A DNA stretch of 17,032 nt from Bacteroidales bacterium (GTDB taxonomy: Bacteria > Bacteroidota > Bacteroidia > Bacteroidales > UBA7960), in the NCBI GenBank assembly GCA_007131895.1, contig SLPR01000461.1:1-17032 (forward strand), in the 5' to 3' direction. Of this stretch, positions 8,229-16,262 are shown piece by piece. The notes beneath the pieces are model-generated. The model worked only from the letters and a program-made list of their open reading frames with translations, was not told where the DNA came from and made no database searches. A program made the position numbers and the translations under genes. Position 1 is the first letter of the stretch; each line of letters opens with the position of its first letter.

Positions 8229-8810
8229 TCACTCGTCTTCTAACGGCTTATTCTCCATCATCAGCATGATCTCCTCGGGAGGGAGATACAATCTCTTTAT
8301 TCTTCTGATGTACCTTTCTGACATACCGGCCTGGTGCAAAATAAAGTCTTTGGTGGTCAGGATATAATCCCCCAGACCATGGTCTATGGCATAGGTATCA
8401 GCCACCCTTTCTGAGGCTATGATAAAACTTTTGGAAGTATAATACCCGATGCCAAACAACAGCAGCGACCAGTTGCTCCTGCGCAGATAATCCGTTATAT
8501 GACCCAGCTCATGCCCTATCCACCCTAATAGCACATCCTCCGGCAATTCATGTATGGGCATCTTTTTACCCTTCAGGGCAAAACAACGGCTTATTTTGAT
8601 AAGATAACTTCTTCGCTTCCTCGAACCCAACATGGAGGTAAAACGCGGCTGGGCCTGCATCATCGACTTGCGGATATCTTCACTAAACTTAAATTCTATC
8701 TCCACCTCCTTCAGGTCCGGATAAAAGGAAAGGGCTTTAAGAATCACCCTTTGCAAATCCGCAGGGATGGTTTTTTTGTGGGCATAATCGAAATAATCAA
8801 TAGTATCCAT
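8229..8810 (-). CDS. HELGH-motif putative zinc metallopeptidase
   Basis: A 193-residue protein with the zinc-binding motif HELGH at residues 100-104 (His100, catalytic Glu101, His104). A following helix, SERVADTYAID (133-143), has Glu134 as the likely third ligand and Asp138 four residues on, the pattern of gluzincin-type peptidases such as the M48-like group. The segment LLLFGIGYYTS (about 116-126) between them is hydrophobic but short. I see no signal peptide, so it is probably cytoplasmic or weakly membrane-associated. The frame is open upstream to 8900. I chose the ATG at 8810 (MDTIDYFDY) because the 30 extra residues look non-coding and a TATATTTG box lies just before 8810. It follows the glycosidase gene on the same strand after 129 bases. 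The substrate is unknown; similar small HExxH proteins are annotated only as hypothetical. Confidence 0.75.
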   Translation of the reverse strand: MDTIDYFDYAHKKTIPADLQRVILKALSFYPDLKEVEIEFKFSEDIRKSMMQAQPRFTSMLGSRKRRSYLIKISRCFALKGKKMPIHELPEDVLLGWIGHELGHITDYLRRSNWSLLLFGIGYYTSKSFIIASERVADTYAIDHGLGDYILTTKDFILHQAGMSERYIRRIKRLYLPPEEIMLMMENKPLEDE

Positions 8811-8813
8811 ACT

Positions 8814-8821
8814 CAAATATA
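8814..8821 (-). promoter_or_regulatory. Possible -7 box immediately before the metallopeptidase start
   Basis: The minus strand reads TATATTTG, an exact match to TAnnTTTG, three bases before the ATG at 8810. If used, transcription would begin at or next to the start codon, giving a leaderless or near-leaderless mRNA. No clear -33 TTTG is present, so a chance match remains possible. Confidence 0.25.
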
Positions 8822-8841
8822 GTAAATTTTGTGGAAAAGGG

Positions 8842-8931
8842 TTATTCAGCCGGAGCCGGATCCCGCACCCGGGCAGAATTGACAACATCCTTACGAACAC
8901 TGGAAGGCTTAAAAGATCTTCTTTTGAACAT
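8842..8931 (-). CDS. Possible small ORF of 29 codons
   Basis: A short minus-strand frame starts at an ATG (8931-8929), nine bases after the glycosidase stop codon, and ends at TAA (8844-8842), upstream of the metallopeptidase start. It would encode a basic peptide beginning MFKRRSFKPSSVRKDVV and ending PAPAE. The peptide matches no family I know, and no ribosome binding site is visible. It is listed because it fits tightly between two same-strand genes; it may be chance. Confidence 0.2.
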   Translation of the reverse strand: MFKRRSFKPSSVRKDVVNSARVRDPAPAE

Positions 8932-8939
8932 CACAGACT

Positions 8940-11528
8940 TTAACCCGGATGGTATACCTGGATCTTATTCACCTGCATTGTTTCTGCTGATTTGATCTTC
9001 AGAAAATAAACACCGGAAGGCAAATGAGAAACCCCAAGCCTGTGGCTGTTTGCACCCACTGTTTCGGTGGTTAGCAACCGTCCGTTCATATCAAAAACAG
9101 TTACCTGATCAATAACTGAATCATCGGCCCGGATCATAACCCGGTTTGTTGCCGGATTGGGGTAAATAGTAATCACCGGCTTATCTCCGTAAAAAGCGAT
9201 ATCCTGCTCAGGTATGGAAACTTCCACATTGATATATAGCTGCACATTGGCGGCTTCGGAGAGGCTGTGCCCATCAAAGATCACATACTGAAACGAGTCT
9301 TGCCAGCGGACTTCATCAAAGGGTTCATAAACAAATGAACCATCCTGATTGAGATCCAGCCTGCCATACTTAGGGGCTTTCAATAAAAGTGCCTGCATGA
9401 AATTGCCATCAAGGTCGAAATCGTTGGCCAACACCCCATCTGTATTTTTAACAAATGCTGCCTCTCCGTTTATGGCTAAATAAAAGGTATCGCACACGGC
9501 AATGGCTCTGTTGTTAAACTCGTGCAGACGGTCTTTCATAACGAAATAGGATCCTTTGGGATACTGTTGCACTGATTCCACCATATTCCACTCATCCCAT
9601 ACATAACGATCCTGGGGGGTAAACTCCTCCCCCTGGTAAAATACCGAAACAGAAATCCCATCACTCTCCATGTATTCAATTTGTGAGGTAGCAATATTAT
9701 CATGTAAAACTTTCCGCTGACTGGGATCCACGAACTGAAGCAATGCCCAGGGTATTCGTATGTTTATTTTGTCTAAAAACACTGTTACGGCATCATGAGT
9801 ATTTTCCGGAAAGAAATGATAATTTAAGTTCAGGTTACCTATATAATCAATATCATAAGGAGAAAATGTGCTGAGCTTCCATTTTACCAGCTGCCATGGC
9901 GCACCATCAGATACAACCGATTGGAAAACCTGGCCCGGATTCAGGTTACTGGTGTTGAAAAATCCAAAAATGTCATACGCCTGAGTAACGTATAATTTGG
10001 CGGAATGATTAGTGATATGAAGGGCAAACTCAGCACGATTGGATACCACATGGCCGCCGGGCAATATGGATTCTCCCACATCAGGCAGGTAAGTATCCAG
10101 CGAAATCCATATCCCTTCAGCGTCAGTGAAGGGTTCATCAAGCAATACCGACAGGTGAAAGAAGGCATGGTCGGATGTTGCTTTAATTGCGTGAACAGGG
10201 CAATCATCACAGAATGATTCCCATAATTCATAAACGGGCTCACTTTTGAAACCCAGCAAGCCATAATTTTGCTCGGGCGAGGTTACATTATGCCATAAGG
10301 GGCGTCTATCGGCCATAAAATCAACATAATTTATCCAGGTGGTTTTAAACCATTCATCTATAATAGAAAAATATATACCGCCTCCCGAGTTAGCTGTTTC
10401 TATGGATTTAAGCAAGCGAAGATTCATATTGCCCTGCTCCCATTCATCAAAACCGCCATGATTCATTCCCCCTATTCCAAATTTGGCAGTGCCCCAGCTG
10501 GAAGGAATCCCGAACTCTGCTACAATGAGTGGAATATTGGTGTAATGTTGTTTAAGATCCGTTACATATCCCAGGTAGGGATTCATCCCATAATCATCTT
10601 CAAATTCCTGGTATTCCGGCGTATGGGATATGAAAGCCGGAAAGTAGGGGTAAATATGATACGAAGCAAAATACCCGGCGGGGGCATTGGTGAGGATGAT
10701 CTCATTCAAATCGATCTTTGCTGCGTCTTCCCAGTAAAATGGTTCGTCAGGATGATCCAGGGGGTCGAGGGTAGGCCAGCTGGAAAAACTTACCGGTCTG
10801 AACACACCATAGGAGTTAAATTCAAAATCTATCAGGTGATCAAGGGCCGAAACAGCCCATGCTTCTGAAGGCTCTGCATCCTCAATAGAAAGATGATTCC
10901 CCGTATAGGAATTTATGCTTCCATTCAAAACATTGGTATGGTGAACTTCTTCCCCATAAATTTCTCTGCCAATGATATATCCCATGTTCCACCTGGAAAC
11001 GTCCGTTTCATAGGTGCCATAGGCCTTGCCAAAACGATGAGGTATAACCCTGTTACCATGAACACAATCCACATTCTCCTCTATTTCATTGAAAAAGAAA
11101 TCAGTAAGATAATACAAATCGCCTGAGTACCCATCCAGCTCTTCTTCCAGCCAAACACCCTGAAAAAAATACAGAGGGTTTTGTGGATTTGCCAGATTGA
11201 AAGAGTCAAGCACCTCATAAAAATGTGGATAGTGCAAGGTATATAACCTCAGGGTATTAAATCCTGCCTCATTTACCAGTTGAAACCACTCGGCGTATTG
11301 GCCGCGGGTTACTTCAAGCTCTCCGGGAAACCTTCCCGGTTGTGCAACCCCAAGATTTACCCCTTTTACGAAAAAAGGTTCATACTCACGTCCGTTCCAG
11401 ATGGTAAGATGGGTGGTGTTGGTACTGAAAGGAACTGTATGAAAATCAGCACCCAGAACCCTTACCATAGAAAGAGAGGTAAGAAGCAGGAAAAGTAAAG
11501 CAAACCTGGAAAAATGAGAAGGTATCAT
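8940..11528 (-). CDS. Secreted TIM-barrel glycosidase-like protein with cadherin-like domain and T9SS sorting domain
   Basis: An 862-residue secreted protein. Residues 1-27 form a signal peptide ending VLGA. Residues about 30-430 look like a glycoside-hydrolase clan-A-type barrel. They include FFVKGVNLGVAQPG (53-66), FNTLRLYTLH, YIIGREIYGEEV with Glu189 at the expected acid/base position, AGYFASYHIYPYFP (284-297), and VAEFGIPSSWG with Glu338 at the expected nucleophile position, followed by DEWFKTTW. I recall the same motif series in uncharacterised bacterial barrel proteins, so the catalytic assignment is inference and the substrate is unknown. Residues about 435-680 form a beta-rich module with IPWALLQFVDPS. 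Residues about 683-770 are a cadherin/Big_9-like domain (GVLANDFDLDG, LNQDGSFVYEP). Residues 785-862 are a type IX secretion sorting domain (IYPNPATN to VYFLKI), so the mature protein should be surface-attached or released. It is divergent from the CotH protein gene across 277 bases and may be followed by the metallopeptidase in one transcript. Confidence 0.88.
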   Translation of the reverse strand: MIPSHFSRFALLFLLLTSLSMVRVLGADFHTVPFSTNTTHLTIWNGREYEPFFVKGVNLGVAQPGRFPGELEVTRGQYAEWFQLVNEAGFNTLRLYTLHYPHFYEVLDSFNLANPQNPLYFFQGVWLEEELDGYSGDLYYLTDFFFNEIEENVDCVHGNRVIPHRFGKAYGTYETDVSRWNMGYIIGREIYGEEVHHTNVLNGSINSYTGNHLSIEDAEPSEAWAVSALDHLIDFEFNSYGVFRPVSFSSWPTLDPLDHPDEPFYWEDAAKIDLNEIILTNAPAGYFASYHIYPYFPAFISHTPEYQEFEDDYGMNPYLGYVTDLKQHYTNIPLIVAEFGIPSSWGTAKFGIGGMNHGGFDEWEQGNMNLRLLKSIETANSGGGIYFSIIDEWFKTTWINYVDFMADRRPLWHNVTSPEQNYGLLGFKSEPVYELWESFCDDCPVHAIKATSDHAFFHLSVLLDEPFTDAEGIWISLDTYLPDVGESILPGGHVVSNRAEFALHITNHSAKLYVTQAYDIFGFFNTSNLNPGQVFQSVVSDGAPWQLVKWKLSTFSPYDIDYIGNLNLNYHFFPENTHDAVTVFLDKINIRIPWALLQFVDPSQRKVLHDNIATSQIEYMESDGISVSVFYQGEEFTPQDRYVWDEWNMVESVQQYPKGSYFVMKDRLHEFNNRAIAVCDTFYLAINGEAAFVKNTDGVLANDFDLDGNFMQALLLKAPKYGRLDLNQDGSFVYEPFDEVRWQDSFQYVIFDGHSLSEAANVQLYINVEVSIPEQDIAFYGDKPVITIYPNPATNRVMIRADDSVIDQVTVFDMNGRLLTTETVGANSHRLGVSHLPSGVYFLKIKSAETMQVNKIQVYHPG

Positions 11529-11765
11529 ATTTTATTTTTTTGTAGTTTTTACGTTTACACGGGTTTTTATGAGAAACGGGGTAATAAGTTTGCCTTAAAT
11601 TTACATTTTATTTTTACATCACCGGGATTCTGATTAAATATTTGTGGTTTTAAATCCATTTGTACTGCGATTTCTTCCCTCTGCCCACCTTTTATGGCTT
11701 TTAAGGGATCACCTGCAAATGTGCGGAGAGTAAAAGTAACATGACATGGACTCCAATGGTTTTAG

Positions 11766-11773
11766 TATATTTG
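11766..11773 (+). promoter_or_regulatory. Candidate -7 promoter box for the CotH-domain gene
   Basis: TATATTTG matches the Bacteroidota -7 consensus TAnnTTTG exactly and lies 33 bases before the ATG at 11806. This would give a plausible leader of about 25 bases. No strict TTTG -33 element is found at the expected distance. The box sits in the 277-base divergent region shared with the glycosidase-like gene, for which only a one-mismatch box (TAAATTTA, minus strand near 11600) was noticed. Confidence 0.4.
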
Positions 11774-11805
11774 TCTTGCTCTGCGATATTTAAAGAACAC
11801 AAAAC

Positions 11806-14800
11806 ATGAAACACTCCTTTTTCCTGGTCACTGCCCTGATTTGGATATTCGTTGCCGTTAATGCATCGGCCCAAAGCATTGTGATTAACGAATTTATGGC
11901 ATCCAATGCAACCACTATTGCGGATGAGGACGGTGATTACGAAGACTGGATTGAACTGCATAACTATGGCAATGAAGCCATAAACCTGGAAGGATGGAGC
12001 TTGTCAGATGATTACGATCTCCCCGGCAAATGGATTTTCCCCGATATTGCTATTGACCCGGGTGCGTTTTTGATCGTTTGGGCCTCCGGTAAAGACAGAA
12101 AAGAGGCAGAGTTGCACACCAATTTCAGCATCAGCAGCCAGGGCGAAGAACTGATTCTTGTAAATTCCTACGGAAACCGGATAGATGAAATAACGCCGGT
12201 ATTTGTTCCCACGGATATTTCTTATGGAAGATTTCCAGATGGTACCGGACTCTTTTATTATTTCCCTGCACCCACACCGGGAATGGCAAATGCAAACGAT
12301 GGACTTGAAGACCTGCTTTCTCCGCCGGTTTTTTCTCATGGTTCCGGCTTTTATACCGAATCTTTCTACCTTAAAGTGCATCATTCTGACCCCGAAGCAA
12401 TCATACGTTATACCCTGGATGGCTCCCTTCCTGATGCAGGATCCGAAATTTTCCCTGACTCCCTTTTGATCTACAACAGAAAAAATGATCCTGACCAGAT
12501 TTCTGCTGTGCCTACTACCCCACCCGGTCACCCCGAATCGTTTATGTGGTTTGCTCCGATGGATACTGTTTTTAAGGGTACTGTTGTTCGTATTAAAGCT
12601 TTCCGTTCGGGTGCAATAAGTCCTTTTACCCCTACATATAGTTATTGGGTAGATGAAGAAATTTTTAACCGGTATTCCCTGCCCGTCATTTCCATAGCTA
12701 TGGATCAGGAAGATCTGTTTGGCACCGAAGGTCTGTTTGTAAATCCAACGATGACAGGGCCTGAATGGGAGCGCGAAATGCATATTGAGTTTTTTGAACC
12801 CAATGGCATCCAGGGATTTAATACCCATGCGGGAGTAAGATTGCACGGGGGGATTTCAAGACAGTTTGCCCTTAAAAGCCTCAGGATTTACTTCCGCAAC
12901 AGATATGGCGACAGTCATGTTGAATATCCCGTTTTCCCTGATCAGCAAATGAACCGACATGAGCGTCTTATCTTACGCAATGCCGGTTCCGACTGGCATC
13001 ACACATATTTTCGCGATGCTTTTGTGCAAAGTATCCTGAGAGGGTTTACAGATGTGGAGTATCAGGCTTACAGACCTGCCGTTGTATTTCTTAACAGCGA
13101 ATACTGGGGCATTTTAAACATACGGGAAAGATTTGATAACAACTATATCAAAAATCATTACGGCCACACCGAAATCGATTTGCTGGAAAATACCGGTAGC
13201 GTAAAATATGGTACCAACACCCACTACCTGAACCTGATTGCATTTCTCCAGGGGAACAGCCTGGAAGATCCGGACAACTATGATTACGTGAAAACCCAGA
13301 TGGAGGTAGATGATTTTCGCGATTATCATATCCTGCAGGTATTCTCTATGAATACCGATCAGCCGGGGAAAAACGCCGATTTCTGGCGTCCGCAAACTCC
13401 CGAGGGTAGATGGAGATGGATGTGGTATGACTTTGATGACAGTTTCAGGTACGGGTATTATAACCATTACGACCGCAACGGACTTATCTATTGTACGGGG
13501 TTAAACTCCATCAGTGCCACAACCGTCAACCCCGTCACGCCCCCTCCTGACTGGGCCCCCAATGGCCCTGTACAAACTTTCCCCTTACGGGCTCTTTTGG
13601 GCAGCCCCGCATTCAGGGAAAGTTTTATAACACGATTTGCCGATTTACTCAATACCGCTTTCCAACCCTTTTACATCAACGATATCGTTGATACATTTGA
13701 TGCCAGGGTTGGGCCCTACCTGTATGAACATTACAGAAGATGGCACCGCCCCACACCTGCATTGTATTCGGAGCACGTGCAGCATCTGCGCGATTTTGCA
13801 GCGCTCAGGGCAACGTATATGCGAAACCATATGGTGGATTTCTTTGAACTTGACGGAAGCTACAACCTTAATTTAAATGTAGCTTCAGGAAATGGCATCT
13901 TAAGGGTCAACTCTATTGAAGTAAAGCAAGGAGGTCTTGCCATTCCTGACCCCGCGTTTCCATGGGATGGGGTGTATTTTAACGGGCTGCCCATTGAGAT
14001 TGAGGCTTTGCCTTTGCCCGGATATCGGTTTAGCCACTGGGAAGGGTCCGTAAACACCGAGGATAATGTTATTGGCCTTAATCCGGATACCGATATTGCT
14101 CTTACAGCCCATTTCGTTCCTCATTACCAACCCGAGCTCATTTCTTTCTGGTACTTCAATACAGATCTGCCAAACGACACTCCCCTGGAGCAAATTTCAC
14201 CATGGTTTTCCCTGAACCCAAACAGTTCCCTTTATTATCATTCATGCCTGGACGGGTATCCGTTCTCCAGCGGTCATCCCTTGTGGAGGAAAGCTTCCAT
14301 GGAAAGACGAAACAGTCCTACTCCCATAAACTATTTTCCGGAAGGAAACAACAACATCCCTTTCCATGCTTCTGACATGAGAGGGATACAAATCAGGCAG
14401 CCATTAGCCGATAACGGCAAGACAAACCAGCTGTATTTTAACCTGCCCACATCGGGGTTCAGGGATATTGTTTTCAGCTTTGCAGCCAAAGACGAGGGCG
14501 CAGCGGAAAACATCACCCTGGAGTATGCCCTGGATCATAGCCATGAAAACTGGATTCAGATACAGTTGTCGGATTTCGAGAGCAAACTCGAAAATTATTA
14601 CAAATTATTTTCTGCCGACTTTTCGGGCATTCCCGAAGTGGAAAACAATGAGGAATTCACACTAAGGATATCCTTTGAAGGGGAAAATCTTGAAGAAGAC
14701 CAGGGGAACCGGGTTGTGTTTAATAATTTCAGCTTACATGGTGTGCTTTTGGAAACTCTGGTGCAGGAAACAGACTACACAAATCAACGCCTTACCTTCT

Positions 14801-14994
14801 ATCCGAACCCTGCTGAAAATGGCATAATTTATCTCACTGACTTTATGGATGTAATGCTTTACGATACAAACGGGCGACTGGTAAGAAATTTCGTCCATAC
14901 CCGGCAGGTTTCGTTAGAGGGGCTTTCTCCGGGCATTTACATACTAAGGAATACCGCGGGCCAGAGCGGCAAAGTGGTTGTGCCGTTGCAGTGA
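11806..14994 (+). CDS. Secreted CotH-kinase-domain protein with lamin-tail domain and T9SS sorting domain
   Basis: A 1062-residue exported protein. Residues 1-22 are a signal peptide ending ASAQ. Residues about 24-160 are a lamin-tail domain (IVINEFMASN, DWIELHNYG, LEGWSLSDD). Residues about 172-285 resemble the chitobiase/beta-hexosaminidase C-terminal fold (IIRYTLDGSLPD, RIKAFRSG). Residues about 290-660 are a CotH kinase domain: LHGGISRQFALKSLRIYFR, WGILNIRERFD, NTDQPGKN (516-523) and WRWMWYDFDDSF, with Asp542 and Asp544 as likely metal-binding residues. Near 690-770 lies an InlB-like repeat (GYRFSHWEGSV, TAHFVPH). Then comes a beta-rich module (about 780-985) and a T9SS sorting domain (about 994-1062, FYPNPAENG, GLSPGIYIL). 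CotH of Bacillus phosphorylates spore-coat proteins; T9SS-exported CotH proteins are frequent in Bacteroidota but their targets are unknown. The start follows the first ATG before the signal peptide; no Shine-Dalgarno sequence is present. Confidence 0.92.
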   Translation: MKHSFFLVTALIWIFVAVNASAQSIVINEFMASNATTIADEDGDYEDWIELHNYGNEAINLEGWSLSDDYDLPGKWIFPDIAIDPGAFLIVWASGKDRKEAELHTNFSISSQGEELILVNSYGNRIDEITPVFVPTDISYGRFPDGTGLFYYFPAPTPGMANANDGLEDLLSPPVFSHGSGFYTESFYLKVHHSDPEAIIRYTLDGSLPDAGSEIFPDSLLIYNRKNDPDQISAVPTTPPGHPESFMWFAPMDTVFKGTVVRIKAFRSGAISPFTPTYSYWVDEEIFNRYSLPVISIAMDQEDLFGTEGLFVNPTMTGPEWEREMHIEFFEPNGIQGFNTHAGVRLHGGISRQFALKSLRIYFRNRYGDSHVEYPVFPDQQMNRHERLILRNAGSDWHHTYFRDAFVQSILRGFTDVEYQAYRPAVVFLNSEYWGILNIRERFDNNYIKNHYGHTEIDLLENTGSVKYGTNTHYLNLIAFLQGNSLEDPDNYDYVKTQMEVDDFRDYHILQVFSMNTDQPGKNADFWRPQTPEGRWRWMWYDFDDSFRYGYYNHYDRNGLIYCTGLNSISATTVNPVTPPPDWAPNGPVQTFPLRALLGSPAFRESFITRFADLLNTAFQPFYINDIVDTFDARVGPYLYEHYRRWHRPTPALYSEHVQHLRDFAALRATYMRNHMVDFFELDGSYNLNLNVASGNGILRVNSIEVKQGGLAIPDPAFPWDGVYFNGLPIEIEALPLPGYRFSHWEGSVNTEDNVIGLNPDTDIALTAHFVPHYQPELISFWYFNTDLPNDTPLEQISPWFSLNPNSSLYYHSCLDGYPFSSGHPLWRKASMERRNSPTPINYFPEGNNNIPFHASDMRGIQIRQPLADNGKTNQLYFNLPTSGFRDIVFSFAAKDEGAAENITLEYALDHSHENWIQIQLSDFESKLENYYKLFSADFSGIPEVENNEEFTLRISFEGENLEEDQGNRVVFNNFSLHGVLLETLVQETDYTNQRLTFYPNPAENGIIYLTDFMDVMLYDTNGRLVRNFVHTRQVSLEGLSPGIYILRNTAGQSGKVVVPLQ

Positions 14995-15407
14995 TGGCGG
15001 AGCAGGTTGTGCCACTCCTGCCTCCATCCATACCGGCGTTATTGGAACCACTTTTCAATCCTCAACTTTCCTGATATCCGGCAATTTGCATTATACTGCA
15101 CACTCACATATGCCCTTTCAGGAGCAGTCGAACCCCCTCTCCCGGATTTTGCATACCGTGGAAAACAACTTCCCTGTATTCCCACCATCACAACAGAAAA
15201 CAAAGCAAGAAAGAAATAATTCTCTATTTACCGGATAGAAACCGTGCTCCGTGTTAATAAATGTTTATTTTTGACAAAGATTAAAGAGAATGCCATATGC
15301 CAAATACAAAGGGCTTAGGATAACCATGCTGTCAATCTATTGCATGCATAGGTATTGTGTTAATAAGTGCATAAAATTGCAGATATACTAACCAATATAG
15401 GAAAGCA
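14995..15407 (+). other. Intergenic region with no convincing gene
   Basis: These 413 bases follow the CotH gene. A short imperfect inverted repeat (GGAGCAGG at 14999-15006 against CCTGCCTCC at 15018-15026) lies just after the stop codon, but no T-run follows, so it is not a clear terminator. The open frames here (for example 15007-15219) are Cys/Pro-rich and unlike neighbouring proteins; I regard them as chance. A TATTTTTG box at 15266-15273 matches TAnnTTTG, but is 135 bases before the next gene. The DNA turns visibly more AT-rich across this stretch. Confidence 0.5.
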
Positions 15408-16010
15408 ATGAGGAAGTTTGTTTGCCACAAAAACATCATAATAAGGTTTATTGGATTATACCTTATGGGATTATTAATATTTATAGCTGCCTGGTATTTA
15501 AGTTTTTACTTATTCCCGGAAGGATTAATGAGAGACACGAGCCTTGCGTCAAAATTGGCTGGGAGCGACATTTCTGTGAGTATCGGAAAGGAACTGACAC
15601 GGATATTTATCGTTAATCTTATAATGAGTACGGTCATAGTTTTATTTAACTTATCCTTTAGAGTAAATAAAATACCATTAGGGTATCTGATTCCCCCAAT
15701 TTGGTTCTTACTGTATGGGCTTATTCTCGGGTCAAACTCCTTCACATTTGCTATGGCAGAGAGAATTGCTCCATCCTTATCTGTTTTGGGACGAAGTGGA
15801 CTTTATGAACTGGCAGCCTACACCTTAATTACGGTTTCTACATATAATATTTCAAGGTTCGAGATAAAAGCACTTTTTAAAACCAATCCTGAAAAGATCA
15901 ATAAACCGGTAGTTTTGCGGCGTCAGCAATATATAGCATTAATCCTCGCCTTGATTATTTTGTTTGTTTCAAACATCAAGGAAACCCTTATGATTTACAA
16001 CCAAACATAA
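15408..16010 (+). CDS. Polytopic membrane protein, possibly SpoIIM/DUF95-like
   Basis: A 200-residue protein with about five membrane helices near residues 9-35, 64-84, 91-112, 132-150 and 173-190. The region IFIVNLIMSTVIVLF, then LGYLIPPIWFLLYGLILGSNSF, then GLYELAAYTLITVSTYNISRFE, resembles the order in SpoIIM (stage II sporulation protein M, DUF95) family proteins. In those, a helix with a conserved Asn precedes a Gly-rich helix and a [H]G..EL.A helix. Length also fits. The resemblance is from memory and weak, and the usual His before GxxEL is Ser/Gly here. In non-spore-formers such proteins have unknown roles, often in membrane or RDD-associated clusters. The start ATG has an AGGA six bases upstream (15399-15402), unusual in this window. 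Base composition is more AT-rich than in the genes to the left. Confidence 0.7.
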   Translation: MRKFVCHKNIIIRFIGLYLMGLLIFIAAWYLSFYLFPEGLMRDTSLASKLAGSDISVSIGKELTRIFIVNLIMSTVIVLFNLSFRVNKIPLGYLIPPIWFLLYGLILGSNSFTFAMAERIAPSLSVLGRSGLYELAAYTLITVSTYNISRFEIKALFKTNPEKINKPVVLRRQQYIALILALIILFVSNIKETLMIYNQT

Positions 16011-16083
16011 AATGATAGAGACTACTACTAATTTCGTGGATAAGACTATGTTTTGATAATAAATTAGATGCAGTTCGTCCGTA

Positions 16084-16107
16084 GACGGAAGACGGAAGAC
16101 GGAAGAC
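16084..16107. repeat. Heptanucleotide tandem repeat (GACGGAA)3 GAC
   Basis: Three perfect copies of GACGGAA plus a partial fourth copy lie in the 252-base gap between the two small membrane-protein genes. The left edge overlaps an inverted repeat, TCCGT-AG-ACGGA (16078-16089), and the array is followed by an A-run (16108-16114). No gene crosses it convincingly. The nature (simple repeat, remnant of a mobile repeat, or recognition site) is not determined. Confidence 0.8.
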
Positions 16108-16262
16108 AAAAAAATCCACTTCGGCCTTCTGCCTATATCAATTAAATCAATGTAATTCGTATTTCTTTCCACTAAAAGTGCAGTAGAACCAAATGATATT
16201 CTAATCATACGTGAAGAAAAGAATGAAATTGAGAACCCAATAAAAACTAACAAAAGGTAATT

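Noticed and set aside
8811..8900. N-terminal extension of the metallopeptidase to the ATG at 8900
   Set aside because: The added residues lack family-like character and overlap a promoter-like box directly before 8810.
15007..15219. Open frames in the gap after the CotH gene
   Set aside because: Product is Cys/Pro-rich, has no recognisable motif or ribosome binding site, and overlaps other equally open frames.
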